Shown: piece after piece, positions 1 to 8,800 of the stretch | Position numbering within the stretch: position 1 is the first letter of the stretch | Layout of the letters: every line of letters begins with the position of its first letter | Origin: Schlegelella_A sp965246805 | GTDB lineage: Bacteria; Pseudomonadota; Gammaproteobacteria; Burkholderiales; Burkholderiaceae_C | DNA length: 64,000 nucleotides | Direction of reading: 5' to 3' | NCBI GenBank assembly: GCA_965246805.1 | Contig: CBDFFO010000003.1 | Location: forward strand, 434,001 to 498,000 | Position numbers and translations under genes: made by a program | The notes under the pieces: model-generated | The model's input: only the letters and a program-made list of their open reading frames with translations | The model's database searches: none | What the model was told of the DNA's origin: nothing

Positions 1-2
1 GC

Positions 3-755
3 GCGCAGACCATATTTCTCCCCTATGGTGCCAATTACAATATCACCGACACCGTAATCGTTCGCGGTAACATTCGCCGCATCGTGGGCATGTTCCGTAG
101 TTCGTTGAGTGGTCCAATAGAAGTCTTTCGCAACAAGCCGATGCTCCGCATCGTGGGGAATGGGCGCTATCCCGTTTCTATCGAGTCAATTACCACGAGT
201 ACCTATCCCAATAGTGGCCACGTTAGTGTTGAGGTGGCATCTGCACAGCCGGTGTATTTACAGTCCGTCAATGGCCTTAACAATGCGACGCTGCGCAACA
301 CAGGCGAAGCGACTGGGCGATTGTTCATGGACAATACTCGGTTGTTGCCGCGATTAGTCGCACCAGCAAACGTTCAAGCAAGGCAATTCAACCCGGAAAA
401 TAATCCCTATGATCCGGCCAAGTCTAAACCCGTTACATACGTCGTTAACGACGGCGCGAAGTTTCTGGCATTCGGTTGGAAGTCGGAAGCGCCTGCGGTG
501 CATGCTCAGACTACGAATGGTGGGCAGACAGAAGTGCTGGGTGGTTTTTTCCGTGATTTTTTCGACATCTCCGGAGTGCCTTATTTTGATACGACTAATG
601 CTGACGTGAGCGCCAGTTATTACCAGTACGCAACCGGTTGCGGCGATACCCGCACGCTCCATGCACGTGAGAACCGCGCAGCGGACATACGCGAACTACG
701 GCTATTGCCAAACTGTTCGCGACCTGTAGCTCTTTATAGCGGGAGGCGCTATTGA
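3..755 (+). CDS. C-terminal part of a probable right-handed beta-helix (pectate-lyase-like) protein, 5' truncated by the window
   Basis: The reading frame is open from base 3, well upstream of the first possible start (GTG at 84), so this is the 3' end of a longer gene. The first residues (PYGANYNITDTVIVRG) resemble a rung of a parallel beta-helix as in pectate-lyase-3 type proteins, and the following part has many short strands rich in N, G, T and S. No catalytic motif is visible in this piece, so the substrate cannot be named. The last ~60 residues hold two cysteines that could pair. The fold assignment is inference from repeat-like composition and moderate in strength; that the gene is cut by the window edge is seen directly. 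Confidence 0.55.
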   Translation, partial: AQTIFLPYGANYNITDTVIVRGNIRRIVGMFRSSLSGPIEVFRNKPMLRIVGNGRYPVSIESITTSTYPNSGHVSVEVASAQPVYLQSVNGLNNATLRNTGEATGRLFMDNTRLLPRLVAPANVQARQFNPENNPYDPAKSKPVTYVVNDGAKFLAFGWKSEAPAVHAQTTNGGQTEVLGGFFRDFFDISGVPYFDTTNADVSASYYQYATGCGDTRTLHARENRAADIRELRLLPNCSRPVALYSGRRY

Positions 756-909
756 GGCAATTTAGCTGTTGAAGTCATTAGAACGGGAGAGCAGCGGACG
801 CGTGGTAATGGAGCTAATTAATTGCTTCCATAAACTGGCTGAAAACTACGCGGGACGAGCGCAAAGAACGCGCCTATCGGATACCTGAGAGTAGAAAACT
901 TGTTGAATG

Positions 910-930
910 TTATCGGACCGCGTCCGATAA
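910..930. repeat. Perfect palindrome with 9-bp arms at the TraX breakpoint
   Basis: Arms TTATCGGAC and GTCCGATAA are exact inverted repeats around a 3-bp centre. The stop codon of the truncated traX lies inside it. It could be a recombinase core site, a protein-binding site, or a target of a palindrome-seeking element. Confidence 0.7.
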
Positions 931-1191
931 GAAAATGGCAGCACATGCTAGCCAAAGTCGGCCACTTAAGGCAATGAATGGCGGGGTCGCCAGCATGCCC
1001 GCGATCGCGAGGCGCTTCATGAACCGCAAATAGAAGGCGCGATCGAGGGCACCTGGTCGGGCCATGTATGCCAGGACGATCGCAAAGATCGGCATGACTG
1101 AGCGGCCGACATCGAAAACCGCTGCGACGTGGGGATTGAGCAGATCCTTGTTGACGTGGTCGAGCGTCATTAGAAATGTCAGAAAGCTCAT
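910..1191 (-). pseudogene. Truncated TraX-family membrane protein
   Basis: The 93 residues begin with a typical TraX N-terminus: a DH motif in the first helix (FLMTLDHVNK), then a GRSVMPIFA segment and two further hydrophobic helices. TraX (first known as the F-pilin acetylase) and its chromosomal relatives are multi-pass acyltransferase-like proteins of roughly 220-250 residues, so more than half is missing. The frame ends inside a perfect palindrome, which suggests that recombination at that site removed the 3' part. It belongs with the plasmid or mobile debris at this edge. Loss of function is inferred from length. Confidence 0.6.
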
Positions 1192-1576
1192 TTAGTTCGG
1201 TCCGCGTGCTTCGTTGGTGGCGGCATTGAGCACTGCGCTCATGTCATGAAGTCGAGAGGTAGCTTCTTTGTCGAGAGGGCGCTGGCAGCTGCTTTCATCG
1301 ACCGGCACCTTGATCTGCGCCGCTACCCTGCACCGCACCGGCGCGGAACGGCTCGGCTTTGGTGGCAGGCGGATGCCGGGGTGACGCATTTAGCAGAGTT
1401 GGACCGTGAGACCGAGGCTGTTTGCCGGTCCGCTGGCCAGTTGAATTACCGCCAGGCCCGCGTCGTTGAAGGTTTACAGCCGATCACCTCATCCATGGCA
1501 TCGGGTAGCGTCAGGACGCCGTCTCGCTCGGCTGACGAAAAGATCGAACGGCGCGGCATGCCGTTGGTGGTTCGCG
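1192..1576. other. No recognisable gene
   Basis: Short open frames exist on both strands (the longest on the minus strand ends just before traX), but none has recognisable homology or a convincing ribosome site. It lies between two gene remnants and is probably decayed mobile DNA. Confidence 0.5.
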
Positions 1577-1760
1577 TCAGACAGCCGGATTCGCGCGGCC
1601 CAGGTACGTGTAGAGCGTCTCGCGGTAGATGCCCATATCACGGGCGACCTGGCTTTTTTGCTCATCGCCGGCAATCCGACGGTTCAACTCGGCAATCGGT
1701 TCCGCGCCGAGGGACCTCTTCCGTCAACGGGAGGCATTGCGCTGCTTGGCGGCGCGATGC
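1577..1760 (-). pseudogene. 3' remnant of a serine recombinase (resolvase/invertase)
   Basis: Reading the minus strand gives IAELNRRIAGDEQKSQVARD followed by MGIYRETLYTYLG and a stop. This is the C-terminal helix-turn-helix DNA-binding domain of Hin/Tn3-type serine recombinases (pattern SQVAR-MGI-R-TLY-YL). The catalytic N-terminal domain is absent and the frame is broken upstream, where an AAKQRNASR-like stretch is still visible. It lies about 120-300 bp outside the left border repeat of the secretion island. Whether it ever acted on the island is unknown. Confidence 0.65.
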
Positions 1761-1859
1761 CCTCGCGCTTGCGCTTGCGCTCGCGCAGCACTGCGCGGCT
1801 GGTGGACTTACGACGATCGTTGTCTACAGCACACGTGCAGGCAGGCGCAGTCGCAGCTT

Positions 1860-4151
1860 TTAAAGTGCGTTCGAGTTTGGTTTCGCGCTAAGCAACTTTG
1901 CTTTTTCGGACGTCGCTCGAGCTTTTAGCATTTTGTCATCGCTCTGAACAAGTATTAACTCCATCGCGTTACAAGCGTCTTCGGCCTGAGTGAACTGCCC
2001 ACTTTGGGTCAGAACATGGACATGGCAAACAAGAAGCTGCAATTCTGCATCAACGTTACACAGCGACCTTGCTTCATCAAGCGCTGGCTGTATCCAACGC
2101 TGGACGATGGCTCCGTGACTGTGAGAGAGCCATGCTTCGCAAAGGGTGCAAATTAAAAACACAAACGCCGCGGGATCTGTTTGCCTCGCAAAGTCAAGCA
2201 AGCCGAGGGCATCTTGTTCTAACTCATCAATACGACGAAGCCGCATAGAGACGGTCGGCGCACTGTGTACAAGGGCATTCAACTTGAATTCGTGGACGAC
2301 TCGACGCAGGTGTAAGGTCATGAGAGTTGACCAAGTTCCTCGCTCCAAAGCGAGGCCCCTAGCATGTGCACGTTGCAGCTGAAGCATAAAATAAGAGTGC
2401 CCTCGCACCGGTCGATCAACCAGGCGGGCGCTAACGAGTAGGTCTAACTGAACAGGCAAGGTATCGGGCGCCATATCCAACGCTTCGATCAAAGAACCGA
2501 TGTCCTCCGGAGTAAATCCACCTGAAAATATTGAAGAAGCACAGTAGACCTTCAACGCGCTCTCGCTCAACATTCCCACACTCCAGTCGAGTGCTGTTTT
2601 GAGGATATGGTGCCCTGGCATACGCTCGGGCCGGTCAGCGACTAAAGGACGACTCGACATTAGCGGTGACAGTATTTCACCCGGAGTCATGGTGGCCGTG
2701 TGCAACGCTGCCAATTCGATTGCGAATGGGAGGCCGTCCAAGTTCCGAACGAGCTCGATCGTGTCACGGGTCCAAGCCAACGGCAACTGGGCGGGTGCAG
2801 CGCCCGGGCACCTTAGTTGAAAAAGCGCGAACGCCGCGCTTTGTCGTGCTCTACTGGCAGTCGCGTGATGCGATGGGACGGGAAGCAGCGGCAATGGCAC
2901 TTGCACTGCGAATGTTCCTTGTAAGGGCAAGGCACTCGTCACGATGACCTTCGCGTGCATGGAATCTAGCGGCAACCTGTTAAGAAATAACGTCGCATCG
3001 TCATCAAGATCGACATCATCGATGAAAAGCAAAATATGCCGCGACTGAAGTGAACGCGTCAAAGCATCAAACTCACCATCTTGATGGCTTGCGGCAACGC
3101 CCAGCGCTCGCACGCTCGCGGTCACGGCAGCAGTGCGATTGGACATTTCACACATGCTGACGACGTAGTTCGCTTCAACGACTTGTGGAGGCAAGCGTCG
3201 GATTACTTCTCGCACGAAGGCCGTCTTGCCAATTCCGCTCATGCCTGTCACGTTCCATAAGCCGCCAGATACGCCTGATAGTTGGTGGACAAGATAATGA
3301 ATTTGTGTTTCGCGACCAATGGCGGAATGGAAGCCGGCACTCAGCTGCAAATCGGCGCTTTCGCCAGGGTGTTGCAACTGAGCGGCTGCGGTGTCTGCGA
3401 TGGCAATAGTTTCTGCAGTCGGTTTTAAGCCGAGGCGCGTCGTCAACTCTCGGCTGACAGTCTCGAACGTTCGCAAAACGGCATGTCGGCGACCTGTCTG
3501 CAAGTCGAGCTTCATTAGCGTGCGGTACGCCTCCTCGTCGGTTGGCTGGACCCGAAGCAAGAGTTTCAGCAGCTCTCGCAATGCAGGCGTGTCACCGAGA
3601 TTGACGCTGCGTTCAACGGCGTCTCGCAATACCGTTGCTTGGAGTCCTTTTACTTTCAAGCGAATCAGGTCCCCGGGCTCTCCAACATCGAGACCCGGAG
3701 CCCACCCGTCTTGGCAATAACTCAAAACGTCGAGCAAATCGTCGGGCGCAATGTTGTTGGTAACCCTCTCTGCCGCTTTTTCGAGCTCATATAAGTCACA
3801 CCAAACGCGGCTGTCGAACTGCACCTGTCCGTTCCGAACGGTTATCCACTCATCTTCCCATGCGAGCTCCGACAAAGCTTGTCGAACAAGATGGACCGTG
3901 TGGTAGAGCCGGTTTCTAGCTGCAGAAGGCGTCGACCGCGGCCATAGCGACTCGGCCAGCTCATCGCGTGGCAAACCCTGTGTTGTAGAACCCACCAACG
4001 CAATGACTGCACGCACGTGATGCCTGGTTTCGCTCTTTTTCTCATCGTTGTGTCGACAGCCCCAGATCCACATACCTCCCAAAAGGCGAATCAATATTGG
4101 GTAATTACTTAACTGCGTCACCGTACTTAACGTCTGACCCACTGGGTCCAT
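1860..4151 (-). CDS. SARP/HilA-like transcriptional regulator with BTAD and NB-ARC-type ATPase (left flank of T3SS island)
   Basis: Residues ~20-115 form a winged-helix DNA-binding domain of OmpR/SARP type (LPRDELAESLWPRSTPSAAR). Residues ~115-255 form a bacterial transcriptional activation domain of helical repeats. A STAND-like ATPase follows, with Walker A GMSGIGKT at 303-310 and Walker B LLFIDD near 374-379. SARP-type regulators of this build include HilA, which controls a type III system, so control of the neighbouring sct and effector genes is a reasonable inference. At 763 residues it is about 310 shorter than the paralogue at 38411-41635 and lacks most of the C-terminal TPR region. 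Its last ~35 residues are also found, decayed, beside that paralogue. It lies 37 bp behind the 556-aa gene and is probably the last gene of the effector operon. Confidence 0.82.
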   Translation of the reverse strand: MDPVGQTLSTVTQLSNYPILIRLLGGMWIWGCRHNDEKKSETRHHVRAVIALVGSTTQGLPRDELAESLWPRSTPSAARNRLYHTVHLVRQALSELAWEDEWITVRNGQVQFDSRVWCDLYELEKAAERVTNNIAPDDLLDVLSYCQDGWAPGLDVGEPGDLIRLKVKGLQATVLRDAVERSVNLGDTPALRELLKLLLRVQPTDEEAYRTLMKLDLQTGRRHAVLRTFETVSRELTTRLGLKPTAETIAIADTAAAQLQHPGESADLQLSAGFHSAIGRETQIHYLVHQLSGVSGGLWNVTGMSGIGKTAFVREVIRRLPPQVVEANYVVSMCEMSNRTAAVTASVRALGVAASHQDGEFDALTRSLQSRHILLFIDDVDLDDDATLFLNRLPLDSMHAKVIVTSALPLQGTFAVQVPLPLLPVPSHHATASRARQSAAFALFQLRCPGAAPAQLPLAWTRDTIELVRNLDGLPFAIELAALHTATMTPGEILSPLMSSRPLVADRPERMPGHHILKTALDWSVGMLSESALKVYCASSIFSGGFTPEDIGSLIEALDMAPDTLPVQLDLLVSARLVDRPVRGHSYFMLQLQRAHARGLALERGTWSTLMTLHLRRVVHEFKLNALVHSAPTVSMRLRRIDELEQDALGLLDFARQTDPAAFVFLICTLCEAWLSHSHGAIVQRWIQPALDEARSLCNVDAELQLLVCHVHVLTQSGQFTQAEDACNAMELILVQSDDKMLKARATSEKAKLLSAKPNSNAL
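1880..1995. repeat. Left copy of an imperfect direct repeat bordering the T3SS island
   Basis: The plus strand from about 1880 aligns with 41627 onward. The block TTTCGCG-TAAGCA-CTTTGCTTTT is nearly identical in both, followed by GCTCG-GCTTT-AGC--TTTGTC and a shared TCCATCGC. Identity is about 70 percent by eye over ~110 bp, same orientation. This copy contains the 3' end of the SARP gene on the minus strand. Confidence 0.65.
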
Positions 4152-4188
4152 GACCTTGACGGCAAAGAAAGGTCACAGAGCATGTACA

Positions 4189-5859
4189 TCATTCATTGTT
4201 TAGCCGACTTTGAATTGTTGCTGTCATGGTTTTTAGCTTGGTAGCGCTCAAACCTAAAAAACCTTCGTATAGGGATTGTGCGGTCACCTTTTGCCGCGCG
4301 TCATGCAAGTTCTTTTCTAATTCGACAACCAACAGGCCGGTCGCTGAACGTTCTGCTTTCTCGGGAAAAAATGCCGATTTTGGAAGCAAGCGAAGAGCTT
4401 TCAAGACGCCGCCATAGCGGGCACTAATGCGAGAGTGAAAACCTTCAGTAATGTTTTTGCGTTGTAGAAGATAAATGTCGTCTGCAGCCACTGGTTTTGG
4501 ATCAAAGACTTCGAAAGCTGTTGCTAGCCACCGATTAACACCGAGAGAGAGATCTTTGACCACTGCTCCGGCATCATAAGGATTCTGAAACTCTCGACGG
4601 TATACGCCGGTAAATACATTTCTCAAAAATTCTCTGTCTGACGCTGGCGGTACCCTTCGTTGCTTATTTTCGCCGCGGCTGCCACCGGCGGGCAAGCCCT
4701 GGCCGACGTCGATGATTCTTTCAGCCGCCCCACGCGCATAGGCTTGAATGGCATACGAATTGAAAGAGTAATCATAATCGTGTAACGTAGCGAGAAGGCT
4801 TTCTAAATGAGCACGCTGTTGAGGATCCAAAGTATCCTGTTTATTGATGCCTTGAAGAATTAGCTTTTGTGCTGCATCATTTGTCCTGATCGCGTTCCCA
4901 CCTTCCAAACTGCGCTCCAGCCATAAAATGTGCCCTGCTATCGCACTTACCGGATCACCGTGATTCGGGTAAAACCCCGCACTTGGCGATCCGTCATCGG
5001 CAGCTCGTTGAAACGGATTCGCGCCGTGTAGATAGGCCTCCTCATTGTTGAGGACTGCTAAGGGCTTACTTCCGTAGTTCAGCGCCTCTGTACCTTGTAA
5101 CTTTACAGCCTCTTGGATCTTCGACAGTGGGATTTTCCATCCAGATAGGTTTAATTCTGAAGCCCCGGTATTATGATTCGTTTGAATTGTAGCGCGCCAA
5201 GCCAATCCTATTTGCGTACCGCCAATTGACGCTGTCCTGATCGTCGCCTCCAACATCGCCTTGATGTTGGCGAAACGACCATTGGACGGCAAACGATCAA
5301 TCAACTGGCGCAGCGCGACGGGTGGGCCGTAAAACCCGAAGTTTACACTCAAGCCATTGTTGGAGTTCGCCCCGTTTGTATCGCCGGCACGTGAATTGAT
5401 GAAAATTCGCCCTTTATCGATGCCTCTGCCTATATCCCAACCTGTCCCGATTCCATCTTCGCGACGGGTCCCGCCGGCTCCTCCGTATTGAATGGATTCA
5501 ACGCGAAAGAAATTCGTCCGCATCACGGATTTCTGCGATTGAGGGTGCGCGATGTATTGTGTGAAGGGCAGAGGGCTGGGCTGAGCGGATTGACCGGGCT
5601 GACTGACCCGCTTAGAGAGGTCGGTCCAAACCGCTGCGGGGTTAATCAACAAAAACGACTTGTTGTTTGGAGCCGTAAGTGAAAACGTGTTGGCATAAAC
5701 AATTGCATCCGGCATGACTGCCCCGATGAATTGAACGAGCAGGTCGGTCCAGCGCGGCGTTTCGGATGACGTGTCACCACGCACCCTCTCTGGCGCAAAC
5801 GACTGAATTTCCGGAGGCCAAGTTGGGGCGAGAAAGGTGAGAGGAGAAATTACGGACAT
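4189..5859 (-). CDS. Unrecognised 556-aa protein, putative T3SS substrate
   Basis: I do not recognise the family. There is no signal peptide or membrane segment; the protein is soluble, with an N-terminal part rich in S, T, P and N, as is common in type III secretion signals, and a mostly helical C-terminal half. The sequence is less GC-rich than the sct genes, with many A/T-ending codons, which suggests separate acquisition. It starts 20 bp after the 1449-aa gene with a GAGAGG ribosome site and precedes the SARP regulator, so the three genes probably form one transcript. The effector role is inferred only from position and composition. An enzyme unrelated to secretion remains possible. Confidence 0.6.
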   Translation of the reverse strand: MSVISPLTFLAPTWPPEIQSFAPERVRGDTSSETPRWTDLLVQFIGAVMPDAIVYANTFSLTAPNNKSFLLINPAAVWTDLSKRVSQPGQSAQPSPLPFTQYIAHPQSQKSVMRTNFFRVESIQYGGAGGTRREDGIGTGWDIGRGIDKGRIFINSRAGDTNGANSNNGLSVNFGFYGPPVALRQLIDRLPSNGRFANIKAMLEATIRTASIGGTQIGLAWRATIQTNHNTGASELNLSGWKIPLSKIQEAVKLQGTEALNYGSKPLAVLNNEEAYLHGANPFQRAADDGSPSAGFYPNHGDPVSAIAGHILWLERSLEGGNAIRTNDAAQKLILQGINKQDTLDPQQRAHLESLLATLHDYDYSFNSYAIQAYARGAAERIIDVGQGLPAGGSRGENKQRRVPPASDREFLRNVFTGVYRREFQNPYDAGAVVKDLSLGVNRWLATAFEVFDPKPVAADDIYLLQRKNITEGFHSRISARYGGVLKALRLLPKSAFFPEKAERSATGLLVVELEKNLHDARQKVTAQSLYEGFLGLSATKLKTMTATIQSRLNNE

Positions 5860-5879
5860 AATAACCTCTCGTATTCCGA

Positions 5880-8800
5880 TTAACGAAAGCGCCCTACTCT
5901 CGAATATTGTACGATCGCGTCGCGGATCAGGGTGCGCCCTTCTATATCTAGCGCTTCACCCATTCGAACGCGGCTGACAACGGCGTACACAAAACGCTCG
6001 TTTCCGGATCCGCCTGACGGCGTCTCTAAGCGACGTAGGAAGTTAATTATTCGAGGCAGGTCGCTTGAGAGAACGGGGCGCCCGTTCAGCGTATTGAGTA
6101 CCGAGCCAGGCAGCGTTACCGAAGGCCTATTTGGAACGATTAAAAGGCCTTTTACATCAGGCGCTACCCATTCGCCTACCTTTCTGTCTAGAGTAGATTG
6201 GGAAGGCATTATTTCAACAAGTTGACCATCTGAACCAGGCATGAAATTAAAAGGAATCACTGCGCTGGGTTTTACAACCTCTAAGTTGGGGGCCGGGGGA
6301 TCGAGGAAGGGTCCAATATCATCTGTAGCGAGCGTTTCTACTCTCGAGGCGAACGCGCCCATGTTGCCGCCGAACCCCAATATCTTGCCACCTACACTGC
6401 CGGCAATAGACGTTACGATTGTCCACCGTCTCGAATTCCCTCGATCAGCGGGCGGTACAAGGTGTTCTTGGAGTTCCATCCATTCGTTAGGTAGGCGATA
6501 TGCGCCGGCCCCCGGAACGCTTCCCTTTGGTGCAAAAATAATCTCGCGTGTCTCCAAATAGCCAAGCATTCCTTTCTCATGAACGGCACCTAATGACAGT
6601 AGGCTATTAAGACCAGAGTTCAAAGCTTCCAGAAACTGTGGGTTGATAGCACCTGAAACAGTCGTGTCGATTGAGCGTGACTGAGACCCATTTGCCTTTA
6701 CTCCGATGTAAGGCATTCCCGGAATGCTTGTTGGAGTGACGCTGATCCGGCTTCCAACGGTGATATTCAGCGGTAACTGCAGTACAGCCTGGCCGTCTTC
6801 GTTGGTGGTGACATTGATGCGGTATCGTGACCGTAGAGGGGCGGAAGGATCGTACAAAATAGCTCCACTGTCGACCGAGCGGGCGAGATCGTAGAACTTG
6901 ACATAACTTCCAAGATTTACTCCACTTGGGAGATCCCAAGGAATGGGTGTGTCGGCTTTGAGTACCCAACTGGCATCTGTTTTTTCTAGTAACCAATTGG
7001 CAACGCGATAAAACATGCCTGGATCTTTAACTTTTCCTCTCGCAAAAGGAGGTACGTCAATGACTCGTCTTGGATCCTTTTGTCCCCATGTCTCGAGAGT
7101 CATTCCGAAATAACCCCCTGCGCTAAGGTTAGCTCGAGTACCCACCCGGTAAAACCCGATGCGCTTGAGTTGTGCCAGCGGAAAGGTCACTTCCTGAATC
7201 GTTTTTTGACGGGAGACAATGTTGGTAAGTGGCGAATTGGCGTTGCCAAATGGTTGAACAGCCAGACTGCGTTGTTGGCTCGTGGGGTTGGTTTGAGCTC
7301 CGGGGCTCGTTGGTGATGTCGGCTTGACGCCAAGCCCAAACGGCAAAGGATTTGGATCCTTGGGCAAGGGTCCCCAAACTGACTTTCCCATCTGAAGCCC
7401 TGGGAGTTTCAAAGGATCGCCGCGATCGCGGCCACCCCCGTGCATCGCGTTTCCGGGTGGATTGTTTGGGGGCTGGCCGCTGAGGGTTTGTGGGTGGCCG
7501 GGGTTCTTTGTGCCAGGTTCGGCCAGCAGTCGTCGCAGCGTTTCAGGGCTGTTCGATAAGTCTCTCAATTCTTGCGATCGCGCGGCATTGCTACCGAGCG
7601 TTTGCTGTTGAGCATCGATGCCGCGACGAAGCGCAGCGCGCTCTGCACTGCCGAGCTTGTTCCCTGTTGCGTCCAACGTCTGGTTGACCAACGCGTTTTC
7701 CATGTAGGTGAGCCGCGCCTTGTCGCTTGTCACCAGACCGACAAGCGTTCGTCCATCGGTGCCCTCCTGAATGGCGTGGCGTCTGATCGCCCCTGCCAGC
7801 AGGGACTGGCCACCGAGTTGATCGGACACGGCGTCCCGCAAGAGTCGGGTCACGCTTCGGTCACCAGCGTTTCCCAAGAGGTTTTTCAGGTCCCGTACAT
7901 TGACGAATTCGTGTTCCAGGGCTGCCGCCACGCCTTCGCGCAACTGATAAAGCTCATGCGCCGCCTGGGGGCTGTCGCTCGCCATCGCCTTGACACTGGC
8001 CGCATCGAACCCGACGATCCGGTCGATCGCGACTTCGCGCAGAAGGGTCTGTTGCCAAGCTGGATGGCTGAGCAGTTGCTCAATCGCATAAGCCGGGTTT
8101 TTCGGGAGGGCCTGTTTGGCCCAGTTCTGCACTGCAGTGCGCATGGCCTCCTGCGCTTGCTGAGGAACACCCGAGCCGTTGAAGAGGCGGCTATCGAGTT
8201 CGCGAAGGGCGATGTCGAGAGCCTGATCTTTCACCCACTCCGTGCTTCTGGCCACTGCCGAGTTCTGGCTCGGGTCAGTCCCTGCGCGATTGAGGATCCG
8301 CTGCCGAAGGGCAGCCTGCAGCTCAGGATCGGCAAAGACGTTCGATGCGATCCGGCCCCGGGTGTTGAGTGCCAGGGTCGCTTCGGCTTCCTGCCTGATC
8401 GAGGCCAGCCGAGTTGCGGTCATCTCTTGTCCAGCGCCGATCGCTTGGCGACCCAAGGCCGACACGTTGGCACGAACGAGAGAATTGTCGATCTCGGAGG
8501 TGTACCGGTCGAGAAGTTCGACTTGCACAATCTTGCGCTGCACTGCCACCGTTGCCGCGGGCGTCAAAGGCGCCTCGGAGACAGTCCCATCGCCCGATAA
8601 CGCGGGCCGTGTAACGGTGCGTTGGCCTTCTGACAGCCGGGTTGTGCCGGCGCTCTTCATTTCGTCGAGCTGGCGCAGCGCGCCTTTGACCCCAGGCTCG
8701 CCGGCGTTGGCCTCCAGGCCAGTTCGCAACGCGCTTATTACGTGCTCTGGCACACGCACCGTGACCTCGGGCCGCTCGGCCAGATGCGCGGCCATCGCGA

